In this document: piece after piece, positions 7,118 to 15,243 of the stretch
Layout: each line of letters starts with the position of its first letter
How positions within the stretch are numbered: the first letter of the stretch is position 1
Assembly: GCA_900552235.1 (NCBI GenBank)
Contig: URYZ01000010.1
Coordinates: forward strand, 1-25,886
DNA: 25,886 nucleotides
Source of the DNA: an uncultured Mycoplasmatota bacterium
Lineage (GTDB): Bacteria > Bacillota_I > Bacilli_A > RF39 > UBA660
Direction: 5' to 3'
The notes under the pieces: model-generated
What the model was told of the DNA's origin: nothing
The model's input: the letters and a program-made list of their open reading frames with translations, nothing else
Databases searched by the model: none
Translations under genes and position numbers: made by a program

Positions 7118-8774
7118 TTATTCCCTCCGAATATCCTTTAAATATATCTACTTGACTATCCTTTATAAAACTATTGTTGCAGTATAATGCTTTTAAAAAT
7201 ATTTCCGTCATGACAGAAAATATATTCAATTCATTAACAAACATATTATTTAAATTAGAATTTCTTTTTATTTTAGAATAAGGTGTATCAGTTATCATAC
7301 CAAAAATAAATTTGTCAACTAAATTTAAATTTAATGCCACATCAAAATACTCCAATTGAGCTATTCTATTAACATTTGGGTGTCTAATAATAAATAATCC
7401 TTTAATATTTTTATAATTATTTATAAATAATTTGTTATATGCAAATTGCATTGTTATACCACTCATCATATTATCATCAACAATAAATGTAGCATTTTTT
7501 CTATCACATTTTCCATATTCAATAAAATCTTTATTAATTTCTGTTAGACTTTGTTTTTGTCTATCCAAATACATACCATGATTTTGAAACATAAAGGATA
7601 ATTGTATTTTCGAGTTACATAATCTCTTTATTATAAATGGCAATTCTAAACTACCATATAAAATGCTAATTAAATGAAATTGCTTTTTATTTAACTTTTT
7701 TTTCGTTATAATTGATTTACATACAATGTAATTTTCAATATAATTATCAATTTCTCTCAATGGATTAAAACATTTTGATAATATAAATGAATCACTTATC
7801 ACTTTCAAATTGTTATGAGTTTGTTCTTTCAATATATCAAGTTCAATAACAATATTATTTAATAAACTCAAACATAATTTATCATCCGTTTTATTAAAAC
7901 ATATATTATCTATAATTGTTTGATAATCATTAATTATTTTGAAATATTTATTCAATATGAGCTTTGAACAAGAATCATGATAAATAAAATCTTTGCCATT
8001 GTCTGATAATATCATTAATTCTGAATTTGTAAGTAATAATATTATGTTTCTTAAATTATCTATAACACCTAATAACAATCTTCTATCATAATTATTTTTG
8101 ATTATATAAGTTGGTAAAATAAATTTTAGTTTATTTAGATATTTTGAAACATTATAAAACCAATTATTAATTTGTTTTATATTAGGTTTTTCAAATCTGC
8201 TAACATTTGTAGAAAAATAATAATAAATTTCATAACCTCTTAATATTACTCCTGTATCAAGTGGTAGTAAATATATATATAAATCATTATTTTTTTCTAA
8301 AAACAATTTTTTCAAACTGTTGTCATTATCTATTTCATTCCATTCATAATCTTTAAAAAAGATTGCACCAGTATACCACTCATATATACTATTTATTCCA
8401 CTTGTAACTTGAAATTTTTTATTGAATTTTGAATTATACTTTTCTTCAATTTTATATCTTTCTACATCTTTTTCATGTTCTAATTTATTTAATTTAATTT
8501 CATATTTGTCATTAATTAAATTTTTAGAAAATAATTTAGGAACTATGTTATATTTATTAATTACTTCTGTTAGTGTTTTATATTCAATATCTTCAACAAA
8601 AAATTTTATTTTATTTTGTTGACTAACAACCTTAACATTAATAAAATTATCTATTTCATTATTTATCTCATATTTAATAAACTTAGAGTCTAACTCATTT
8701 ATTATTTTATTTAAATTTCTATTAGCATTGTTATATATTATATTAATGCCATAATTAATGTTTTTTAAATTCAT
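7110..8774 (-). CDS. Large protein with C-terminal phosphoribosyltransferase-like domain
   Basis: 554 aa. Residues about 365-470 look like a type I phosphoribosyltransferase: a loop YGSLELP (373-379) and the PRPP signature IVDDNMMSGIT (431-441), with two acidic residues followed by S-G-x-T. The N-terminal 360 residues are Asn/Ile/Lys-rich and I do not recognise them. They contain no membrane segment or obvious catalytic motif. By family it should transfer a phosphoribosyl group from PRPP to a base or similar nucleophile, or run the reverse phosphorolysis. The GxELP loop recalls PRTases linked to Ter-type stress operons, a weak resemblance. Start has GGAGGT eleven bases upstream and overlaps the kinase gene by 20 bases. 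Confidence 0.72.
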   Translation of the reverse strand: MNLKNINYGINIIYNNANRNLNKIINELDSKFIKYEINNEIDNFINVKVVSQQNKIKFFVEDIEYKTLTEVINKYNIVPKLFSKNLINDKYEIKLNKLEHEKDVERYKIEEKYNSKFNKKFQVTSGINSIYEWYTGAIFFKDYEWNEIDNDNSLKKLFLEKNNDLYIYLLPLDTGVILRGYEIYYYFSTNVSRFEKPNIKQINNWFYNVSKYLNKLKFILPTYIIKNNYDRRLLLGVIDNLRNIILLLTNSELMILSDNGKDFIYHDSCSKLILNKYFKIINDYQTIIDNICFNKTDDKLCLSLLNNIVIELDILKEQTHNNLKVISDSFILSKCFNPLREIDNYIENYIVCKSIITKKKLNKKQFHLISILYGSLELPFIIKRLCNSKIQLSFMFQNHGMYLDRQKQSLTEINKDFIEYGKCDRKNATFIVDDNMMSGITMQFAYNKLFINNYKNIKGLFIIRHPNVNRIAQLEYFDVALNLNLVDKFIFGMITDTPYSKIKRNSNLNNMFVNELNIFSVMTEIFLKALYCNNSFIKDSQVDIFKGYSEGIND

Positions 8775-9750
8775 ATCTCTTTATACCTCCTATTTCATTT
8801 TCCAAATTAAACCAATTTTCACTTATCCACATAATTTCATTAATAAATTTTTCAACCTTAGGCGGATTATAATTTTTAAAATATCTATCTTGAATCCAAA
8901 TATTAAATTCATTAACCCATACAATTTTTAATGAATTAATTATATCTAAATAACTTATTTTACTAACTGTAGAATATCCATCAAAAAAACTTTTTAACTT
9001 TAATAAGTCAAATTTATTATTAAAGAAAGTTGTAGATAAAACAATTCTACCAATATCTTGTAATTTTGAATTTATTCTTACTAACTCAAAGTCAATTATT
9101 GATTTTACTTCATTATTATCAAAAATTATATTATCTGGTGTAAAATCGCCATGAATAAGCTGTAATTTATTTTGATTTATAATTTTATTAAGTTCACTAT
9201 CATTTAAGATTTTTTCAGACAAATTAAGTTGTTGGACAAATTCCTTTGAACTATCTTCTTTTATTTCAAATCTCTTTTTTTGTAATTCCTGTTTTAAATC
9301 ACTTATACTCTTATATTTTAGAAAATCAGACTTAAACGCATCTGAATCAACATTTTTTAATTTATTATGTAAAAAAGCTAAATTTTGTCCAATGCTAAAT
9401 ATCTCTTTTTTTGTTAATTTATCAAATTCTTTGGAATAACCTTTAACATATTCTTGAATAAAGAAATATTTATTATTAGAAAACTTACTAACAACTTCTT
9501 TATCATTATTTAACAGAATTTTAGGAACAGCAACATTTTCTTCATATAAATAACATTGTAACTCAACGGTTTGTATTAAATACTGAAGGTGCTCATATGA
9601 AAATTTTTTTAAGTTCAACTCTTTTAAAACATACGATTTTTCATTATTACTTTCAATTAAGTATTTTTCGTTAAGCCATCCACCAGATAAAGTATTTATT
9701 TTTAATATTGATATTCCATAACTCTTTAAAACCTCTTCAATAAGATTCAT
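8755..9750 (-). CDS. APH/choline-kinase-fold phosphotransferase
   Basis: 331 aa from the ATG at 9750, preceded by AAGGAAAT and one base after the rel stop. A longer frame to 9846 only runs through the rel coding region. The fold is that of aminoglycoside/homoserine-kinase-like enzymes: a glycine-rich LSGGWLNEKY near residues 21-30, a Lys in SYVLKEL (about 43), the catalytic loop HGDFTPDN (200-207) and the metal-binding IIDFE (218-222). It should transfer the gamma phosphate of ATP to a hydroxyl of a small molecule. Substrates in this family range from antibiotics to homoserine, choline and sugars, so the target is unknown. As second gene of the operon it may prime or protect the pathway product. 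Confidence 0.85.
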   Translation of the reverse strand: MNLIEEVLKSYGISILKINTLSGGWLNEKYLIESNNEKSYVLKELNLKKFSYEHLQYLIQTVELQCYLYEENVAVPKILLNNDKEVVSKFSNNKYFFIQEYVKGYSKEFDKLTKKEIFSIGQNLAFLHNKLKNVDSDAFKSDFLKYKSISDLKQELQKKRFEIKEDSSKEFVQQLNLSEKILNDSELNKIINQNKLQLIHGDFTPDNIIFDNNEVKSIIDFELVRINSKLQDIGRIVLSTTFFNNKFDLLKLKSFFDGYSTVSKISYLDIINSLKIVWVNEFNIWIQDRYFKNYNPPKVEKFINEIMWISENWFNLENEIGGIKRYEFKKH

Positions 9751-9751
9751 A

Positions 9752-11194
9752 TTAATTTCCTTTTCTAAATTCCTTAATTTTACATTTTGCTTTTGTTGTT
9801 TGCACTTTACCAAGCCATTCCTCCCTTGGACCAAATGATAAATCATCTGTTACAATTCTTACTCTATCTTTATTTTTTAAAATATAATCAATTGGTACAT
9901 ATTCATCATTAACAAATACTCCCACCATTGTATTACCTATATCGGTATGTATTTTGTATGCAAAATCAATTGGAGTTGATCCTTTAGGAAGTTCTATAAT
10001 ATCTCCTTTTGTTGTGTAAACATATACTCTATCTGCAAATAATTCAGTCTTTACTTGATTTACAAACTGCTGATTATCTCCAAACATTGAATTAATTTCT
10101 GTTAATGACTTAAAAAATTGAAATTTTTCTTTTAATTCTTCTTGCATTACATCTCTTGCTTTACCCTTTTCTATATCCCAATAAGCAGTTAAACCAAATG
10201 AAGCAACCTTATCCATATCAAAGGTTCTTATTTGTATTTGAACTATTCTATCATTTGGTCCAAACACTGTTGTATGTAAACTTCTATACATATTAGTTTT
10301 TGGATTAACGATATAATCCTTAAACTTATCATTAATTGGGTGATACTCTCTGTGAATAAGTCCTAATGTTATATAACAATTTTCTATTTCATCTACCATT
10401 ATTTTTAAAGCTAATAAATCGTGAATATCCAATAATTTATGTCCTTCATTCAATCTTTTATATATTCCATATATATTTTTTGTCCTAACTTTTATTTCGT
10501 TTGGAATACTTTTATCATTTAATAGTTTTTGTATTTTATATAACATTTCATTTAAACAAGAATTACTAGATTCTTCTAACTTTATTTTTCTTTCTTCTAT
10601 TTTCTTATACATATCAGGTTTTAAATACTTTAAAGAAAGATCCTCAAGTTCACTTTTTATACGATAAGCTCCAATATAATAAGCAAGTGGAACAAATATT
10701 TCCATTGTTTCAAGTGCATTTTCTTTCTGTTTAAATTCATTTTTAAATTGTAATGTTCTCATATTATGTAGTCTATCTGCAAGTTTTATTATAATAATTC
10801 TTACATCTTCAGTTATTCCTGTTATTATTTTTCTTGTATTAGCATAATTTTGATCTTGTTTAGTTGAAAAGTTCATCTTTGAAAGTTTTGTAACACCATC
10901 AACTAAATTTGCAACATTTTGATTAAAGTCATGAGCAATATCTTCTTTACTAATACTTGTATCTTCTAAAGTATCATGTAAAAGTCCTGCAATAATTGTA
11001 TCTTTATCCGCATGCATATCTGCTAAAATATAAGCTACATTTAAAGGATGCGTTATATAAGGTTCACCACTTTGTCTTATCTGATTTTTATGAAGATCAT
11101 ATGCATAATAGTAAGCTTTTTTTATAATATCTATTTCTTCCTTATTGTATTCTTCTAATTTTCTTATTAAATCATCCAAAGTTATATTATTCAT
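9752..11194 (-). CDS. Short Rel/SpoT-family (p)ppGpp hydrolase, synthetase site altered
   Basis: 480 aa from the ATG at 11194, which has GGAGGG six bases upstream; an earlier ATG at 11227 falls inside a terminator hairpin. Domains: HD hydrolase about 25-190, synthetase about 235-345, TGS about 375-440. Hydrolase residues are kept: His49, His73-Asp74, Glu77-Asp78, Asp140 and Asn144. In the synthetase domain Asp259 and Tyr303 remain, but the catalytic Glu of ExQIRT is Gln319 (codon CAA), the conserved Arg in DLLAxR is Lys264, and RxKD reads KFKD. The protein stops right after TGS, so the helical, zinc-finger and ACT/RRM regions of the roughly 730-aa Rel are absent. I infer mainly hydrolase activity on (p)ppGpp or a related alarmone and no normal ribosome-sensing. 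It heads a nine-gene operon. Confidence 0.88.
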   Translation of the reverse strand: MNNITLDDLIRKLEEYNKEEIDIIKKAYYYAYDLHKNQIRQSGEPYITHPLNVAYILADMHADKDTIIAGLLHDTLEDTSISKEDIAHDFNQNVANLVDGVTKLSKMNFSTKQDQNYANTRKIITGITEDVRIIIIKLADRLHNMRTLQFKNEFKQKENALETMEIFVPLAYYIGAYRIKSELEDLSLKYLKPDMYKKIEERKIKLEESSNSCLNEMLYKIQKLLNDKSIPNEIKVRTKNIYGIYKRLNEGHKLLDIHDLLALKIMVDEIENCYITLGLIHREYHPINDKFKDYIVNPKTNMYRSLHTTVFGPNDRIVQIQIRTFDMDKVASFGLTAYWDIEKGKARDVMQEELKEKFQFFKSLTEINSMFGDNQQFVNQVKTELFADRVYVYTTKGDIIELPKGSTPIDFAYKIHTDIGNTMVGVFVNDEYVPIDYILKNKDRVRIVTDDLSFGPREEWLGKVQTTKAKCKIKEFRKGN

Positions 11195-11213
11195 TTTTCC
11201 CTCCTTTTTATAT

Positions 11214-11257
11214 AAAAAAGTGCGCAATAATCACTAAGAATTATTACACACTTTTTT
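11214..11257 (-). terminator. Leader terminator/attenuator upstream of rel
   Basis: Strong hairpin on the minus strand: arm AAAAAAGTGTGTAATAAT pairs with ATTATTGCGCACTTTTTT, with two G-U pairs and a loop of about eight bases, ending in six T. It lies between the promoter and the rel ribosome binding site, so it must be bypassed for the operon to be expressed. Confidence 0.85.
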
Positions 11258-11347
11258 TATATTTTTCGCACATGAAAGAGCATAAATATCATTATTATTT
11301 ATAAGCAAATTATAAAAATAATAGTCAATAAAACAAACTCTTTTCAT
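11234..11347 (-). CDS. Candidate leader peptide (uORF) of the rel operon
   Basis: A 37-codon frame, ATG at 11347 to TAG at 11236-11234. GAGGAAG stands four bases upstream. The stop falls in the loop of the rel leader terminator and codons about 30-37 form its 5' arm. The peptide begins MKRVCFIDYYFYNLL and has four Tyr, three Cys and a run of Asn. A ribosome finishing this frame would cover the hairpin's 5' arm and could allow read-through. A second ATG at 11351 opens an 8-codon frame. This is the architecture of a transcription-attenuation leader, but the ORF is short and unproven. Confidence 0.45.
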   Translation of the reverse strand: MKRVCFIDYYFYNLLINNNDIYALSCAKNIKKVCNNS

Positions 11348-11380
11348 ACATCTTCCTCTTTTTTCTATAAAATTAAATCT

Positions 11381-11409
11381 ATTTTATATCCAAAATTTGG
11401 TAATGTCAA
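11381..11409 (-). promoter_or_regulatory. Promoter of the rel operon
   Basis: TTGACA at 11409-11404, spacer 17, TAAAAT at 11386-11381. It sits just after the yebC terminator and about 190 bases before the rel start, leaving a long leader. Confidence 0.8.
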
Positions 11410-11437
11410 TACCTTTTTTACTAATTTTAAAATCATA

Positions 11438-11464
11438 AAAAAAGAATAACTTTAAATTATTCTT
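11438..11464 (-). terminator. Intrinsic terminator after yebC
   Basis: AAGAATAA pairs with TTATTCTT around a six- to seven-base loop, followed by a T run on the minus strand. The 5' arm overlaps the yebC stop codon. It closes the tad-yebC operon. Confidence 0.75.
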
Positions 11465-12176
11465 CCATATTATGGTATACATCTTGTACATCATCTAAAT
11501 CTTCAAGCGTTTCTATTAAATTATATATTTTTTCTTTTTCTTCATCATTTAATGAAATATAATTTTGTGGTATATATCTTGTTTCATTCATAATAAATTC
11601 TGTTATATTATTTTCATTTAAAACATTATTCATCTTAATAAAATCTTCATAACTTGTATATATTTCATAAGAATCATCATTTACAACAAAGTCTAAACAA
11701 TCATTATCTAATGCTAAAGTCATAAGCATATCTTCATCATATGTTTTAGGTAAAACAATTATACCCTTTCTATCAAACATATAACTTACACTTCCATCAG
11801 TACCTAAGTTTCCTCCTCTTTTAGTAAATGTACTTCTTACATCCCCTGCTGTTCTATTTTTATTATCTGTTAAACAATCAACCATAACAGCAACACCATG
11901 AGGAGCATAACCTTCATATCTTACAAATTCATAATTTTCACTATTTCCTGAAGAATGCGCTTTATCAATTGCTGCTTGAATTCTATCTTTTGGCATATTT
12001 TCTGCTTTTGCTTTATCAACAACCATTCTTAAAGCAGGATTATTTAATGGGTCTTTATCTCCCCCTTTAGCAGCAACATAAAGCTCTTTAGCAAGTTTTT
12101 GAAAAACTTTACTTCTTGCAGCATCTATTTCCCCTTTTTTTCTTTTAATTGTTGACCATTTTGAATGTCCACTCAT
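11457..12176 (-). CDS. yebC: YebC/PmpR family (TACO1-like) protein
   Basis: 239 aa, full length for the family. The diagnostic N-terminus GHSKWSTIKRKKG is at residues 3-15, and the conserved block HGVAVMVDCLTDNKNRT lies in the middle. The family acts in the cytoplasm; members have been described as DNA-binding regulators and, more recently, as translation factors that help ribosomes at difficult proline stretches. The gene follows tadC by 10 bases with AGGAGG upstream, so it is probably co-transcribed with the pilus genes. That linkage is probably incidental, since yebC is a near-universal housekeeping gene. Confidence 0.95.
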   Translation of the reverse strand: MSGHSKWSTIKRKKGEIDAARSKVFQKLAKELYVAAKGGDKDPLNNPALRMVVDKAKAENMPKDRIQAAIDKAHSSGNSENYEFVRYEGYAPHGVAVMVDCLTDNKNRTAGDVRSTFTKRGGNLGTDGSVSYMFDRKGIIVLPKTYDEDMLMTLALDNDCLDFVVNDDSYEIYTSYEDFIKMNNVLNENNITEFIMNETRYIPQNYISLNDEEKEKIYNLIETLEDLDDVQDVYHNMEE

Positions 12177-12186
12177 AAATATCCTC

Positions 12187-12879
12187 CTAACTTAATAACT
12201 TAATAATTAATGGTGAAAGTAAAATTAGAAATAAAAGTGGTATAAAAAATATAACGGATACAACACTTATTTTTATAGGCATTTTATTTATTTTTGCTTT
12301 TGCTTCCAACACTCTTTTTTGTCTTATATAGTCTACCTGTTCGAAAACAGTATTAACAATATCATTACCAAATATATTAGCTTCTTTAATATTTAATATT
12401 ATATTGTTAATTGTATCACTAGGTATACGATATTTTAAATCTTCTAACGCATCGTTTAAATCTTTTCCAAAAGAAATATCACTAAGTAATTTTTTAAATT
12501 CTTTACTAAGACTTGAATCTACACTACTACAAGTAACTTCAATTGAAGTTTTAATATTTCTTCCAGCATCAAGTGATAATGCTAATATTTCAAAAAAGTA
12601 TAAAGCATCTTTTTCTAACTCTTTTCTTCTTTTTTCTATTTTAGGATTAAAATAAAAGTTAAAAAATAATGTGTAATAAATAATTATTACTACTGGTGCG
12701 ATAAAATATCCAAAATCTAAAAAATATAATAACACAAAAAATATTATTATGGAAGAAAATAATCTAAAATTAAGTAAATTTATTTCATCTAACTTACAAT
12801 CTACTCCTAGTAACATTATTTTAGATTTTACACTTTCTATTTGATTTTTACTATAAATCTTACTTGTTAATCTTTTCAT
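12187..12879 (-). CDS. tadC: TadC-like pilus assembly platform protein
   Basis: 230 aa inner-membrane protein with a type II secretion F (T2SSF) domain. Hydrophobic segments lie near residues 40-57, 61-78 and 205-228. The cytoplasmic T2SSF block between them (about 87-200) carries the family pattern LDAGRNIKTSIE. With TadB it forms the membrane platform on which the TadA ATPase acts to extrude Flp pilin. Ribosome binding site GGTGGG lies before the ATG and the gene is eight bases after tadB. The order tadA-tadB-tadC is the classic one. Confidence 0.88.
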   Translation of the reverse strand: MKRLTSKIYSKNQIESVKSKIMLLGVDCKLDEINLLNFRLFSSIIIFFVLLYFLDFGYFIAPVVIIIYYTLFFNFYFNPKIEKRRKELEKDALYFFEILALSLDAGRNIKTSIEVTCSSVDSSLSKEFKKLLSDISFGKDLNDALEDLKYRIPSDTINNIILNIKEANIFGNDIVNTVFEQVDYIRQKRVLEAKAKINKMPIKISVVSVIFFIPLLFLILLSPLIIKLLS

Positions 12880-12887
12880 AAACCCAC

Positions 12888-13889
12888 CTAATCCTTTAAT
12901 TTAGTTATCTTTTTAACCACAATAATATAAGATATATATATAATTATACATAAAACTAAAATTATTTTTCCAATTAATGTTGTAAACAATGGTACAAAAT
13001 AAGTTCTATCAAGGATAAAAATAACTAAAAAGATAAATATAGGAATAAATACTAATATTTTAAATACTAATTCACTTACTGCAATAGCACTTGAAAGTTC
13101 ATCTTTAAGTTTTTTTCTATCAAAGAAACTCTTTTCAATAGTAGTAAATATTTTTGAAATATTACCACCTGTTTTATTTAAAATAATTAAAGATGTAGAC
13201 ATGTAATAAGCTTCTTCAATATTTAATCTTTTAGCAAATCTATTAAAAACAACATCATAATCAAGACCATAATTTAAATCTACTTTAATCTTTTTAAATT
13301 CTTCTTTTATTCTTCCATCTGACTCTAGAATAACAAGTTCAATTGCTTGAACTATACTTCTTCCTGACTTAAAAGCATTACTCATAATAATAACAGCTTT
13401 TAATAAATCATTTTCTAATTTACGATATTTATTTTTCTTTTCAAAAATTAAAAATACATCATAGATAAAAAATCCTAAAACAAATGCCAAAGAAAGTTGT
13501 GGTAAATAAATATATTGTACTCTTATTACATCACTTATTATTGTTATAAAAACACATAAAAAACTTACGAAAAACTTTATTGATATAAAATTTATTGCTT
13601 CACTTTTAACAAAAGATGTCTTATCAACATATATTTCATATTTTTTACTATAATTAGTAAGTATTTTACTCTTTTTAAATATTTTTGATAAATGATTAAT
13701 AATTTTATAATAAAAATTTAATAATTTATCAGTAAAAGAAGGTTGTTTAGTATTAATACCATTAATAGAAAATCTAGTTAATCTTTGTTCTTTTTCATAT
13801 GCAATACTAACAGTTATAATATAAAAGAATAAACATATTCCAATTATTATTAGAATAACTTCAATTATTAAATTAACATATAATGGCAT
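12888..13889 (-). CDS. tadB: TadB-like pilus assembly platform protein
   Basis: 333 aa with a T2SSF domain in the second half, including FKSGRSIVQAIELV. There are hydrophobic segments near residues 5-28, 105-125, 130-148, 280-298 and 302-325, a layout normal for TadB. It is the membrane partner of TadC and TadA in assembly of Flp-type pili. The ATG has a strong AGGAGGT site. The gene lies 16 bases after tadA and eight before tadC, consistent with one transcript. Confidence 0.88.
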   Translation of the reverse strand: MPLYVNLIIEVILIIIGICLFFYIITVSIAYEKEQRLTRFSINGINTKQPSFTDKLLNFYYKIINHLSKIFKKSKILTNYSKKYEIYVDKTSFVKSEAINFISIKFFVSFLCVFITIISDVIRVQYIYLPQLSLAFVLGFFIYDVFLIFEKKNKYRKLENDLLKAVIIMSNAFKSGRSIVQAIELVILESDGRIKEEFKKIKVDLNYGLDYDVVFNRFAKRLNIEEAYYMSTSLIILNKTGGNISKIFTTIEKSFFDRKKLKDELSSAIAVSELVFKILVFIPIFIFLVIFILDRTYFVPLFTTLIGKIILVLCIIIYISYIIVVKKITKLKD

Positions 13890-13905
13890 AATAACACCTC
13901 CTTTT

Positions 13906-15243
13906 TTATTTGTTTTCTATTTCATTAAAAATATCATCTACAAGATTTATTCCTTTACTTTTAATTATTTCATATACTTTTGGTATATATTTATAAAGGA
14001 TAAAAGACCCATTTACTTCTTTATTAGCTGTTAAACCTTTTTGTTTAAAAGCAAATATTTCTTTTAATTTTATTTCATTATCTTTAAATCCTGTTACTTC
14101 ACATATGCTAGTTACTTTTCTTTTACCATCAGATAATCTTTCAACATTAACAACTATATTAATGGCATTTAAAATATATTCACGAACTGCTAAAACAGGT
14201 ATTTCTATTCCTCCCATTAAAACCATTGTTTCAAGCCTATTTAAAGCATCTCTTGGTCCATTAGCATGTAATGTTGACATACTACCATCATGTCCTGTAT
14301 TCATTGCTTGTAACATATCAAAAGCTTCTTTTCCACGAACTTCTCCGACAATTATACGATCTGGTCTCATACGAAGAGCATTAATAACTAAATCTCTTAT
14401 TGTAATTTCTTTTTCTTGTTCGTAATTTGTATTTCTTGTTTCAAGAGTAATAACATGTTCTTGTTTCAATTTAAGTTCAGCTGCATCTTCAATTGTAATA
14501 ATTCTTTCATCATCATTAATAAATGAAGATAATACATTTAAAATAGTTGTTTTACCACTACCAGTACCACCACATACTAAAATATTTAATTTAGCTTTAA
14601 CACAGGCATCTAAAAATCTAGCCATATAAGGAGTAAGTGTTCCATTTCTAATTAAATCTTCAATATTATTCAAATTTCTTTTAAATTTTCTTATTGTAAT
14701 AATTGGTCCATTTAAACTAAGTGGTGGAATAACAGCATTAATTCTTGAACCATCTTTAAGTCTAGAATCCACCATTGGTGTAGATAAATCTATTGTTCTT
14801 CCTAAAGGTTGAATCATCCTTTGAATTGTTCTTAAAATATGTTCTTCATTAATAAATGATACAGTATCATCCTTTATTATTTTACCATCAAGCTCAATAT
14901 ATATTTCACTTGGACCATTAACCATAATTTCTGTTATATTAGGATCATCTAAAAGTTCTGTTAAAGGTCCATATCCATTTATTTCATTTTCAATTAAATT
15001 AAATATATGATTTCTTTCTAAAGAAGATAAATCATAACCTTCAAGCGTTTTATCTATTTCTTCATTTATATATGTATTTAAATTCTTATTATTAGGTATA
15101 TTATTATCAATTGCACTTTGTACTATTTTATTTCTTAAAGTATCAAGAAGTGCTTTATCACTAAATACTTCATAATCTGGAATATCTATTAAATTATTAT
15201 TTTCTTCTTTTAAATCAAATACTTCTTTTAGTGTCTTTTTCAT
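13906..15243 (-). CDS. tadA: TadA/CpaF secretion ATPase
   Basis: 445-aa cytoplasmic hexameric ATPase of the Tad/type IVc pilus machine. An N-terminal domain (about 1-130) precedes the ATPase core with Walker A GGTGSGKTT (225-233), acidic Asp box ITIEDAAEL (249-257), Walker B-type DRIIVGEVRG and His box STLHANG. These are the CpaF hallmarks and all look intact. The ATG overlaps the tadZ stop (TAATG) with AAGGAG upstream, so translation is coupled. It powers pilin extrusion through TadB and TadC. Confidence 0.96.
   Translation of the reverse strand: MKKTLKEVFDLKEENNNLIDIPDYEVFSDKALLDTLRNKIVQSAIDNNIPNNKNLNTYINEEIDKTLEGYDLSSLERNHIFNLIENEINGYGPLTELLDDPNITEIMVNGPSEIYIELDGKIIKDDTVSFINEEHILRTIQRMIQPLGRTIDLSTPMVDSRLKDGSRINAVIPPLSLNGPIITIRKFKRNLNNIEDLIRNGTLTPYMARFLDACVKAKLNILVCGGTGSGKTTILNVLSSFINDDERIITIEDAAELKLKQEHVITLETRNTNYEQEKEITIRDLVINALRMRPDRIIVGEVRGKEAFDMLQAMNTGHDGSMSTLHANGPRDALNRLETMVLMGGIEIPVLAVREYILNAINIVVNVERLSDGKRKVTSICEVTGFKDNEIKLKEIFAFKQKGLTANKEVNGSFILYKYIPKVYEIIKSKGINLVDDIFNEIENK

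Noticed and set aside
9752..9846. Longer start (ATG 9846) for the APH-fold kinase
   Set aside because: The extra 32 codons lie wholly in the 3' part of the Rel gene in another frame, while ATG 9750 has a proper ribosome binding site and sits one base after the Rel stop.
2884..11194. Mobile element or phage defence island
   Set aside because: No integrase, transposase, toxin-antitoxin, nuclease or att-like repeats are visible around the operon; transfer cannot be argued from this window alone.
11195..11227. N-terminal extension of the Rel-like protein to an ATG at 11227
   Set aside because: That ATG lies within the terminator hairpin and the extension covers the good ribosome binding site of the ATG at 11194.
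14105..14425. Plus-strand open frame of 106 codons inside tadA
   Set aside because: Antisense to the conserved ATPase core; no motif or upstream site. The shorter plus-strand frames at 3691-3879, 6064-6297, 8422-8622 and 12404-12655 were rejected for the same reason.
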